Of a DNA stretch of 64,000 nucleotides, positions 56,956 through 64,000 are shown piece by piece. The DNA is from CBDBKL01 sp965116215 (GTDB lineage: Bacteria; Bdellovibrionota; Bdellovibrionia; Bdellovibrionales; JAKFYE01), in contig OZ220494.1 of the NCBI GenBank assembly GCA_965116215.1, positions 868,001-932,000 on the forward strand. Reading direction: 5' to 3'. Position 1 is the stretch's first letter; the number at the start of each line of letters is the position of its first letter. The notes beneath the pieces are model-generated. The model made no database searches, was not told the origin of the DNA, and saw only the letters and a program-made list of their open reading frames with translations. The position numbers and the translations under genes are program-made.

Positions 56956-57858
56956 ATGTCATTGACTTCATTTATGGAGACATCCTATGCACCATATGTC
57001 TATGCTCTTTTCACTAATCTCTGTTTTGCGGCCGCTGCCGTTATCTATTCACTATCTCGCAAAAAAGTCTCTGCCGTTGAAATAAACAGTCTTATCGTCA
57101 GTACTTCCTTTATAACTTTTTCACTCCTATTAATCTTTACAACCGGCCTTCGCGATATAGGCATTAAAGCCATTTCTAGTTTTATGCTCAGTGGACTTAT
57201 TGCTCTAAACTTCGGTGACCTATTTCTTCTCAATGCCTTTTCTAGAATTGGTGCTGCCCCCACCTTCATCCTCTTTGGATTCCAACCACTTCTTCTAGGC
57301 AGCCTAAGCTATATCCTATTCCATCAAGAGATCTCCCCCTATAAATTTATTGCAATTATATTCCTGATTGGATGTCTCTTTTGCTTCCTCTTAGAAAACT
57401 TCAAAAAAACTAAAACTTGGGAATTTAAAGGCATCGCTCTTGCTCTCATAGGGGTCCTACTCGACACTTTTGGAATCCTATTGACTCGATATGGATTTGA
57501 AACAACAACCCAACCACAACCTATTGAAGCCGCTGTCTATAGAAGCCTAGGGGCTCTTTTAGGCTTTGGCATCATATTTATACTCTTTCCCTTTTCACTA
57601 GAAAAATATTCTAACTCCATTAAAAATAGTCTTCGTCCATGCCTTGCCATTGTCGGGCTCTGTGGATTGATTATACCTTTATTTCTTATGATGATGTACC
57701 AAGTGGGACACCTGGCATCCGTCTCTGCTATTGCCATTACATGTCCATTCTTTGCACACGCACTAGAATGTATCCACAAAAAAGAAAAGCCAAGCCTTTA
57801 TATGGCAATAGCCCTTATCCTCTTCACAATCGGTTTTTCCATCCTCATGCTCTCATAA
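56956..57858 (+). CDS. EamA-family (DMT) transporter
   Basis: 300 residues with about ten membrane helices in two EamA repeats (roughly 1-140 and 150-300). Typical small-residue helix packing is seen in ALNFGDLFLLNAFSRIGAAPT and LIGVLLDTFGILLTRYG. Family members export or import small metabolites; substrate cannot be inferred. It follows the copper oxidase region on the same strand but is separated by about 300 bp of repeats, so co-regulation is doubtful. Confidence 0.87.
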   Translation: MSLTSFMETSYAPYVYALFTNLCFAAAAVIYSLSRKKVSAVEINSLIVSTSFITFSLLLIFTTGLRDIGIKAISSFMLSGLIALNFGDLFLLNAFSRIGAAPTFILFGFQPLLLGSLSYILFHQEISPYKFIAIIFLIGCLFCFLLENFKKTKTWEFKGIALALIGVLLDTFGILLTRYGFETTTQPQPIEAAVYRSLGALLGFGIIFILFPFSLEKYSNSIKNSLRPCLAIVGLCGLIIPLFLMMMYQVGHLASVSAIAITCPFFAHALECIHKKEKPSLYMAIALILFTIGFSILMLS

Positions 57859-58187
57859 AATAAATGAAAAAACAGTATGTTTGAGTGCGTTCTAAAATTT
57901 TCTGTCTTTCTGATGGAGAGACTTTTATGATTAAAGTATCAAAGTACTTCTCATGAGAAACAGAGAAGCCTTTTGATTGTTTTGAGAATCTAAGAAATGA
58001 TTGAACTCGTCATAAGTTGTTCAATTATAGGCTAGAATTAAACGATATGGTGTCTATGGTAAGTGGGTTCGTTGTTATTAATCGTTCAATATTGATTTTA
58101 TCCCTATGCAGCTTGGCTTTTAAAATGAAAGAGAAAAACTTTTCTCTAAACTTCCAAAGAAAATAAAATCATTTGGTGCATGACGCT
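57859..58187. other. Gene-free interval
   Basis: No credible coding frame, RNA gene or repeat family is visible in these 329 bp. The only notable structure is an eight-base inverted repeat, agagaaaa and ttttctct, at 58130-58147, between the convergent transporter and Sel1 genes, which could serve as a weak terminator. Confidence 0.4.
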
Positions 58188-58946
58188 CTAAAAACACCGC
58201 TGTACAGTCTCCTTGTATTTTTCCTTCCAGTACGCAGCTCTTTCAAAATCTTTGGATAGATACTTCCCTTTATAATACATTCGAGCAAGGTCACGTTGAG
58301 CTTGTAGATTACCCTCCCGCGCTAACCCCTCCAATAGTTTAAAACCCATTCTGGGGAGAATGTCTCGGAACTCTTTTAAGAAAACCCAATTTCCTTTTAT
58401 AAACATCCAACCTAATCTATATATTGAATCCATATAGAAATTTTTTATAGGGGAGTTGAACGTCCTAGACAACAACTCTACGCTATGGTTATATTCTCTC
58501 TCCCAGTAATAGGCCCTTACAAGATCTTTTGGTATGCCATACTCCCCCTTACGATATATTTGGACAAGATCATATTGAGCTTCCGGTTTTCCTGCCGCCG
58601 CCGCCAATTCCAGAAGTTCAACACCTTCTTTGAGGTGATCTTTGTAGTTGGCCGCCCACTCTGCTGCTTCACCTTCAAATTTAACATTTGAGCTGGGGTG
58701 TTTGGAGTTTTGAAACCATTTGAAATAGTCTCCTCTTATCAACGCCCAAGCATGTTTATATTGGATCTCTACCATATTCAAACGAAAGTTACCAGGCCGG
58801 CCTATTTTCATAGGCTTGTACGGTTTTCGTCGCTGACCCTTAGCTAATTCTTTCTTACGTGATTTAAGGTCTACTACCTCCTCTGAGAATATTGGTTCTG
58901 TAGCAGAGGCATTAAAAAATTCTTTCCTACGTGATTCAAAGTCCAC
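58188..58946 (-). CDS. Sel1-repeat protein, probable 5' frameshift removing its signal peptide
   Basis: 252 residues from a GTG at 58946. Two to three Sel1-type helical repeats are visible (LLELAAAAGKPEAQYDLVQI, GLAREGNLQAQRDLARMYYK), which serve as protein-binding scaffolds. Upstream, the same frame continues without a start codon through a convincing signal peptide, VKISLFFLICFLSPLC. An ATG at 59076 with GGAGG upstream encodes MKSEGVSYLFFI and then a stop in a frame one base off. A one-base frameshift near 59040-59048 would join them into an exported protein. The gene is either a recent pseudogene, or a sequencing or slippage site. Residues 1-40 contain an internal duplication (EVVDFESRRKE and EVVDLKSRKKE). 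Confidence 0.65.
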   Translation of the reverse strand: MDFESRRKEFFNASATEPIFSEEVVDLKSRKKELAKGQRRKPYKPMKIGRPGNFRLNMVEIQYKHAWALIRGDYFKWFQNSKHPSSNVKFEGEAAEWAANYKDHLKEGVELLELAAAAGKPEAQYDLVQIYRKGEYGIPKDLVRAYYWEREYNHSVELLSRTFNSPIKNFYMDSIYRLGWMFIKGNWVFLKEFRDILPRMGFKLLEGLAREGNLQAQRDLARMYYKGKYLSKDFERAAYWKEKYKETVQRCF

Positions 58947-59200
58947 TACCTCCCCAATCTTAATATCGTTTGGTTCATCCCCACTCCAACACAGAGGACT
59001 TAAAAAACAAATAAGGAAAAATAAGGAAATTTTGACTCTAAATAAAGAATAAATAGCTCACCCCTTCTGATTTCATAAAAGCCTCCAAAGATGAAAAATA
59101 GGTACAATATCTTTAAATTCAATTTTTGTTATTATCAGCAAAATTTAGCTCAATCCTTTAACAGGGGCTATAAAGTATATGCAGTAAGTTACAAACCATC

Positions 59201-59773
59201 TCATTTTATCTTGGAAGATAAATAAGAAAGCATCTGTGGGTGATCCCAACTTTCAGCCCCTGAAAATTTCCTCACCAACTTATGATCCGCTTTAAAAAAA
59301 TAAGACTCCGGAAGCACCTCTGTTCCATAAGACATTGCTATCGAAAGCGTCTTATCCCAAATGTGTATAACATCTTTATGGTAACCATCAAACCGCTCTA
59401 AAAAACGATCCAACGCCTCTTCATCACTATCCGCACTCACAGCAATCATCTTAATGCGACCATTAAAATGATTGAGCATACTTATTAAAGAGGGAAATTC
59501 CTCAACACAAGGCGCACACCAACTCGCCCAAAAACTCACCAAAACAGGCGTGCCCCTTAACTCCTGAAGAGAAAACATCCCCTCCCCATCAAATCTCTTA
59601 CCAATCAATTCCCTGGCACCACTTTTCCTCATTTCAGCACTCACTTCATAACTGACCGGCAAAGTATTTCGCCCTTCTTGATAGGAGCGTATATGGTTCC
59701 AAAAAAAGACCATAATAGAAATTCCACCCACTAAAAATAAAACACCCAAAATAGACTGTTTCAAATCATTCAC
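59201..59773 (-). CDS. Membrane-anchored TlpA/ResA-like thioredoxin
   Basis: 190 residues. One N-terminal membrane helix (ILGVLFLVGGISIMVFFW) anchors a periplasmic thioredoxin domain with active site WCAPC in VLVSFWASWCAPCVEEFPSL and the cis-Pro in TEVLPESYFF. TlpA, ResA and DsbE proteins of this design reduce disulphides, for example in apocytochrome c maturation. No cytochrome genes are nearby, so the target is unknown. It sits downstream of rplQ on the same strand. Confidence 0.9.
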   Translation of the reverse strand: MNDLKQSILGVLFLVGGISIMVFFWNHIRSYQEGRNTLPVSYEVSAEMRKSGARELIGKRFDGEGMFSLQELRGTPVLVSFWASWCAPCVEEFPSLISMLNHFNGRIKMIAVSADSDEEALDRFLERFDGYHKDVIHIWDKTLSIAMSYGTEVLPESYFFKADHKLVRKFSGAESWDHPQMLSYLSSKIK

Positions 59774-59908
59774 CCTCTATAAAAAATAAATCCAAAAAGC
59801 CCCTATCCAAAATAAAAAGACAAACCCTACCATCTGTCTCCAAATGATTTGCCGTCTCCCTCAAATGAACTCTTGAACCTGTCACACCCAACTGATCAAA
59901 AAAGAAAG

Positions 59909-60340
59909 TTATTCGATTTCTGTTTCAGATGGCTTTTTTGTACTTTTAGATCCCCTATTTTTCTTCATCCTACCGGAGACACCATCATAATCCACCCACT
60001 CAATAAAAGCCATATCTGCCCCGTCTCCTCCACGAGGACCCAATTTAATAATACGTGTATATCCCCCATGACGATCCTTAAAACGTAAACTCAAATCTTT
60101 TAAAATCTTCGAAATAGCCTCCCTATTCATAACTCGACTTTGCAAAGCCATACGAGCCGCAGACGTTCCACGCTTGCCAATGGTGACAGCCCTCTCCGCA
60201 TGACGACGCAACTCCTTAGCCTTAGCTAAAGTCGTCTGAATACGCTCATGCTCAACAAGAGAAATAACCAAATTACGCATAAGAGCCCTGCGCCCATCTT
60301 TGTCTCTCCCAAAGGTCTTCACCCGTCTCTTATGTCTCAT
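59909..60340 (-). CDS. rplQ: 50S ribosomal protein L17
   Basis: 143 residues, collinear with L17: MRHKRRVKTFGRDKDGRRAL at the start, then LVISLVEHERIQTTLAKAKE. A basic C-terminal tail (GRMKKNRGSKSTKK) extends the protein a little beyond E. coli L17. It is the last gene of the ribosomal block, 160 bp after rpoA, the standard position. Confidence 0.97.
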   Translation of the reverse strand: MRHKRRVKTFGRDKDGRRALMRNLVISLVEHERIQTTLAKAKELRRHAERAVTIGKRGTSAARMALQSRVMNREAISKILKDLSLRFKDRHGGYTRIIKLGPRGGDGADMAFIEWVDYDGVSGRMKKNRGSKSTKKPSETEIE

Positions 60341-60500
60341 TCCAACTCCAAAAATAGATTAAAAGAAATGAATAGAAATACTGAACCACCAAACACTTCC
60401 AATCACAATAGACTCTCAAGCTCTACTCAACACCACTACCGGCTGCTACTTATATAATGTACGGTCCTCTTAAAATACTCTCAATTTCTACTTAACACCA

Positions 60501-62141
60501 CTACTCACTACGACCCTCATTATCTCCTCCATCTTCTTCACCACTTGCTCCCTTATCCGTAGTACTCTCCATGGCCTCTTCACGACTCACATCACCTAGT
60601 GTCTCCCCAGCACGAAAATCTCTATTCTCCTCAGCACCAGAGCCAGAACTCTCACTCATTCCAACATCATCAGAATCACCACCATCCATACTACCTGAAG
60701 CTCCTTCCGCACCATCGACACTACTGACAGTCTCATCACGACTCACATCACCTAGTGTCTCCCCAGTACGAAAATCTCTATTCTCCTCAGCACCAGAGCC
60801 AGAACTCTCACTCATTCCAACATCATCAGAGGTACCACCATCCACACTACCTGAATCTCCTTCCCCACCATCGACACTACTGACAGCCTCATCACGACTC
60901 ACATCTCTGTCCACTATTTCTTCACGAACTGCCACCTCTTCACTATGTCCCGTCACATTATCACCACTTGCTGCATCTGCAGCAGAACTCGTTTGTCCAC
61001 CCTCTTCTTCGCTACCATCGTAACTCACAGTGGTATCTCCAACATGTCCTTGCGGCTCACTACCCATCGTTGATGTCGAATCTACCTTTCCATTAGGTTC
61101 AGAAACTGCACCCGTGGCTGCTGCAGATGACGGTGGTTGTGCATCTGGATTCCAATTCGCAGGCGGCCATCCATCAATCTTCATTCCCAGAGACAATCCC
61201 ATTTCTATCAATATCTCTTTAATCTCATTTAAAGACTTACGACCAAAATTCTTTGTCTTCAACATCTCCGCCTCAGAACGTATCACAAGCTCCCCAATAT
61301 ACCGAATATTCGCATTCTTAAGACAATTAGCACTTCGTACTGATAACTCTAAATCATCAACTGAGCGAAAAAGATTGTCGTTAAACGATGGTGCCGCTTC
61401 CTGTGCCTCCACCTCAACAGGTTCATTATCTTCATCAAAATCAATAAACACCTGAAGCTGCTCTTTCATAATTTTTGAACCTAAAGACACAGCCTCTTCT
61501 GGTTTGAGGGAACCATCCGTCCAAACTTCAAAAGACAAAGCATCATAATCCGTCTTCTGACCAACACGTGCATGACTGACAGAGTAGTTGACTCGACGTA
61601 TAGGAGAATAAAGCGCATCGACCCCAACAAATCCTACAGGCAAATCCGCCTTGCGATTTTCTGCCATTTCATACCCACGACCAAATTCCACAATAATTTC
61701 CGCATCCATTTTGCCGTTTGGCCCTAAAGTACAAATATGTTGCTCCGGATTTATCACTTCAATTTGATCTGTGAGTTGAATATCAGCTGCTGTCACAGAG
61801 CCTTCACCTTTTTTGTTCAACCTTAATGTCACAGGCTCAGCCGTATATTGCCTAAAGCGAATAAGTTTAAAGTTCAGTATAATATCTGTCACATCCTCTA
61901 AGACATCTGGAATGGTTGTAAACTCATGTAAAATACCCTCAAAACGCACGGCCGTTACAGCAGAACCCATCATAGAATTCAACAAAATCCTACGTAGAGA
62001 ATTACCTAGCGTAACTCCATAACCCTTCTCTAAAGGACGTACCATAAACTTTCCGTACTCAGTAGTTAAAGAGTCTCGATCCACTTCGTAACTCTTTGGC
62101 TTAATTAAATCTCTCCAGAACTTATAATTATGATCCAACAT
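60501..62141 (-). CDS. rpoA: RNA polymerase alpha subunit with a long acidic C-terminal extension
   Basis: 546 residues; most alpha subunits have about 310-350. Residues 1 to about 235 are the assembly domain ([31 protein letters not shown]). Residues about 255-330 are the alpha-CTD that binds UP-element DNA and activators ([32 protein letters not shown]), ending at GWPPAN near Trp325, where normal alphas stop. Beyond this are about 210 residues rich in Ser, Gly, Asp and Glu, containing two 52-residue repeats. The extension is in frame, without stops, and ends normally before rplQ. Its role is unknown; an acidic tail on the CTD could mask DNA binding or recruit factors. Confidence 0.97.
   Translation of the reverse strand: MLDHNYKFWRDLIKPKSYEVDRDSLTTEYGKFMVRPLEKGYGVTLGNSLRRILLNSMMGSAVTAVRFEGILHEFTTIPDVLEDVTDIILNFKLIRFRQYTAEPVTLRLNKKGEGSVTAADIQLTDQIEVINPEQHICTLGPNGKMDAEIIVEFGRGYEMAENRKADLPVGFVGVDALYSPIRRVNYSVSHARVGQKTDYDALSFEVWTDGSLKPEEAVSLGSKIMKEQLQVFIDFDEDNEPVEVEAQEAAPSFNDNLFRSVDDLELSVRSANCLKNANIRYIGELVIRSEAEMLKTKNFGRKSLNEIKEILIEMGLSLGMKIDGWPPANWNPDAQPPSSAAATGAVSEPNGKVDSTSTMGSEPQGHVGDTTVSYDGSEEEGGQTSSAADAASGDNVTGHSEEVAVREEIVDRDVSRDEAVSSVDGGEGDSGSVDGGTSDDVGMSESSGSGAEENRDFRTGETLGDVSRDETVSSVDGAEGASGSMDGGDSDDVGMSESSGSGAEENRDFRAGETLGDVSREEAMESTTDKGASGEEDGGDNEGRSE
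60581..60892 (-). repeat. Two 156-bp tandem repeats inside rpoA
   Basis: Positions 60581-60736 and 60737-60892 are highly similar 156-bp units, and the beginning of a third follows at 60893. Each encodes 52 residues containing DVSRDE, a Gly/Asp-rich stretch, [19 protein letters not shown] and GETLG. The period is a multiple of three, so the frame is kept. The Pro/Ser-rich open frames on the opposite strand are a by-product of this composition. Confidence 0.93.
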
Positions 62142-62165
62142 CTTTAAACTCTCCCTTACTTTAAA

Positions 62166-62564
62166 TTAACCTCTCCTACGCTTAGGAGGACGACACCCAT
62201 TATGAGGTATAGGTGTCACATCTCTAATAGAAGCAATTCTTAACCCTCTGGCCGATAGCGCACGAATAGCTGACTCCCTCCCTGCGCCAGGACCCTTAAC
62301 AAAAACAGAACAAGATTTCATTCCACTTTCTTGAGCTTTACGAGCCGCCTCCTCTGCCACCATTTGGGCAGCAAAAGGCGTCCCTTTTCGACTCCCCTTA
62401 AACCCCAATTGACCAGCACTCGACCAAGCCAGCGTATCACCCATAGCATCAGTTATCGTCACGATAGTATTTCCAAAACCAGCCTGAATATGGCATGTCC
62501 CACTGGGAACATTTTTTTTTGTTTTCTTACCCTTAGTTTTTACCTTCTTAACAGCCAAACTCAA
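62166..62564 (-). CDS. rpsK: 30S ribosomal protein S11
   Basis: 132 residues. S11 landmarks are [39 protein letters not shown] and the C-terminal [18 protein letters not shown]. It binds 16S rRNA in the platform. Only 24 bp separate it from rpoA, leaving no room for rpsD, which usually lies between them. Confidence 0.98.
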   Translation of the reverse strand: MSLAVKKVKTKGKKTKKNVPSGTCHIQAGFGNTIVTITDAMGDTLAWSSAGQLGFKGSRKGTPFAAQMVAEEAARKAQESGMKSCSVFVKGPGAGRESAIRALSARGLRIASIRDVTPIPHNGCRPPKRRRG

Positions 62565-62603
62565 AAACTCCTTATAAAAATATGATGACTTTTCTAATAA
62601 ACC

Positions 62604-62978
62604 CTAAACAGCCTTCTTCTTATTTGCGATCGTCTTACGAGGCCCTTTACGAGTTCTAGAGTTTGTTTGTGTATTTTGACCCCGAACAGGTAGACCCCTT
62701 TTGTGACGCAAGCCTCGATAAGTTCCAAGATCCATCAAACGTTTTATTGATAAAGAAACTTCTCTGCGTAAATCACCCTCTACTTTATAGCCTCTATCTA
62801 AAATTTCACGAATTTTAGCAACATCAACATCTGTTAACTCTCCCGTCCTTAAAGCTGGATCAAAACCTGCCTTTAAACAGATTTCTTTCGCTTTCACATG
62901 ACCAACGCCATAAATATAAGTTAAAGCAACGGCGACTCTCTTATTTCTTGGTAAATCAACCCCTGATACACGTGCCAT
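62604..62978 (-). CDS. rpsM: 30S ribosomal protein S13
   Basis: 124 residues: [20 protein letters not shown] at the start, the helical [14 protein letters not shown] region ([20 protein letters not shown]), and the basic tail [17 protein letters not shown] that contacts tRNA in the head of the 30S subunit. It is flanked by rpmJ (three bases upstream) and rpsK. Confidence 0.98.
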   Translation of the reverse strand: MARVSGVDLPRNKRVAVALTYIYGVGHVKAKEICLKAGFDPALRTGELTDVDVAKIREILDRGYKVEGDLRREVSLSIKRLMDLGTYRGLRHKRGLPVRGQNTQTNSRTRKGPRKTIANKKKAV

Positions 62979-62981
62979 CGC

Positions 62982-63095
62982 CTACCCCTGTCTCTGTTTA
63001 TGCCTAGGGTTTTCACAAATGACACGAATATTCCCTTTGCGCTTAATTAATTTACACTTATTACAAATCTTTTTTACTGAAGCACGCACTTTCAT
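62982..63095 (-). CDS. rpmJ: 50S ribosomal protein L36
   Basis: 37 residues, read directly from the sequence: [20 protein letters not shown] at the start and NPRHKQRQG at the end. The zinc ligands Cys11, Cys14, Cys27 and His32 are present (the C+ form). It lies between adk and rpsM, the usual place. It is short enough to be missed by automated frame searches. Confidence 0.95.
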   Translation of the reverse strand: MKVRASVKKICNKCKLIKRKGNIRVICENPRHKQRQG

Positions 63096-63386
63096 AAAAC
63101 CAACACCTCTTCAAATATAAAACCTCTTTAACTTACTCAAACACAACATAGACTTATAATTTCTAAACAGTCAAAACACCTTCCTATAAAAATAAGACCA
63201 CTTAAGATCAGCATTTCTTAACAGTCACAAACAACAGGCCCTATACCAAACCAACCTTAAAAAAGACCCTACAACCTACACACTTCAATACCTTTTTACA
63301 AAGATACCACCTAAGCCTTTGAAAAAACTAAGGTTTTAAATAAAAATACCACGCAAAAAAGAATCGAAAGATGTTAACACTTCCCT
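63096..63386. other. Spacer between adk and rpmJ
   Basis: The 291 bp contain no credible gene on either strand. In related operons map or infA may sit here, but neither is visible. The gap is a plausible place for an internal promoter for the rpmJ-rplQ block; none can be pinpointed. Confidence 0.4.
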
Positions 63387-64000
63387 TCAAAGGCTGTCCA
63401 CTCCTTTCTTTATCTTACTAAGGAGAGCCTTTATACTCTCAAAAACTCTGTCAACGGAATCCTGACCATCGACAATCCCCAATATTCCAATATCTCTATA
63501 AAAAACCTTTAAGGGAGCTGTATTCTTTTCATAGGCATCTATACGTATTTTAATCGCAGATTTCATATCATCTTTTCTTTGAGACACCTCGGCACTGCAT
63601 TGGTCACAGATGTCCTCCTGTTTAGGAGGGCAAAATAGTATATGGTAATTTTTCCCACACCCTAAACACACACGACGTCCTGTAAGACGTTTTAAAATGA
63701 TATCTTGGCTCACATCAATAAATATCGCCTTCGCAAGAGTCTGATTTTTTTTTTGCAATAAATCCTGAAGAGATTCAGCCTGTGACACCGTCCTAGGAAA
63801 ACCATCAAAAATAAAGGGCTTTTCACAAAACCTTTCAATAGTCTCTTCAACCAATCCCACGACAATATCGTCAGGGACAAGCCGCCCTTGATCCATAGTG
63901 GCCTTTGCCTTTAAACCCAGAGGCGTCTCATTCTTGATGGCCACTCGAAATAAATTCCCTGTGCTCAAGTGAACCATCCCCAACTCTGATACCAATCGAG
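63387..64000 (-). CDS. adk: Adenylate kinase, N-terminus beyond the window
   Basis: The frame is open at the right edge (RLVSELGMVHLSTGNLFR), so about the first 20 residues, including the P-loop, are outside. Visible motifs are STGNLFR, DGFPRT, and a zinc-type LID with four cysteines (CLGCGKNYH and CDQCSAEVSQRKDD). The following TAPLKVFYRDIGIL is typical of bacterial long-form Adk. It converts AMP and ATP to two ADP. Its position upstream of rpmJ implies that secY lies just outside the window. Confidence 0.95.
   Translation of the reverse strand, partial: RLVSELGMVHLSTGNLFRVAIKNETPLGLKAKATMDQGRLVPDDIVVGLVEETIERFCEKPFIFDGFPRTVSQAESLQDLLQKKNQTLAKAIFIDVSQDIILKRLTGRRVCLGCGKNYHILFCPPKQEDICDQCSAEVSQRKDDMKSAIKIRIDAYEKNTAPLKVFYRDIGILGIVDGQDSVDRVFESIKALLSKIKKGVDSL

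Noticed and set aside
60571..61455. Long Pro/Ser-rich plus-strand frames opposite rpoA
   Set aside because: They are antisense shadows of the biased composition of the rpoA tail, have no ribosome site and oppose an essential gene.
1..64000. tRNA or rRNA genes
   Set aside because: No T-loop (GTTCRANYC) with a matching acceptor stem and no rRNA-like conserved stretch was noticed; a dedicated tRNA scan would be decisive.

Overview
The window looks like chromosome from a low-GC, Gram-negative bacterium. Evidence for an outer membrane and LPS comes from an Omp85 barrel protein, a heptose-7-phosphate kinase and an O-antigen ligase-like protein. FHA-fused signalling proteins (an FHA/sigma-54 activator and an FHA-GGDEF cyclase), PIN-PhoH and PilZ resemble deltaproteobacterial or Bdellovibrionota-type genomes. 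The phylum is an inference; no rRNA or tRNA gene is visible to settle it.

Layout. 1-12.5 kb: end of an Omp85 gene, an FHA/sigma-54 activator with an ankyrin-gene remnant behind it, polA, a cold-shock gene, an ftsB-like gene, an outer-membrane barrel gene, enolase, an unknown coiled-coil gene and PIN-PhoH. 12.5-32.4 kb: PilZ, an exported serine protease beside an orphan FtsK-type membrane domain, a metallophosphoesterase, pgi, a diguanylate cyclase, a PfkB kinase, rlmN, rfaE1, glutamate dehydrogenase, pyrD, mutT, a second copy of the protease, a surface-polysaccharide group (aminotransferase, glycosyltransferase, ligase/polymerase) and an HU/IHF gene. 32.5-42.2 kb: an EpmA-like enzyme, gcvP, the tyrosine-degradation pair maiA and fahA, PhoX and a DUF4143-type ATPase.

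42.4-50.9 kb: a complete type V-A CRISPR-Cas locus, all on the minus strand: cas12a, cas4, cas1, cas2, then an array of 16 identical 36-bp repeats. The Cas12a is very large (1634 codons) and carries an extra N-terminal segment of about 120 residues. 51.9-57.9 kb: three tandem, nearly identical coiled-coil/PD-(D/E)XK-like proteins, a multicopper oxidase fused to a CopB-like barrel and carrying a (GHQ)13 linker, and an EamA transporter. 58-64 kb: a Sel1 protein with an apparently frameshifted signal peptide, a TlpA-like thioredoxin, and the adk-rpmJ-rpsM-rpsK-rpoA-rplQ ribosomal block, in which rpsD is missing and RpoA has a repetitive acidic tail of about 210 residues.

Points most worth a second look are the RpoA tail, the enlarged Cas12a, the triplicated nuclease-like genes that share a TTGTCCGAA-type upstream motif with the sigma-54 activator, the oxidase-barrel fusion, and a dispersed intergenic element with 20-bp perfect terminal inverted repeats.
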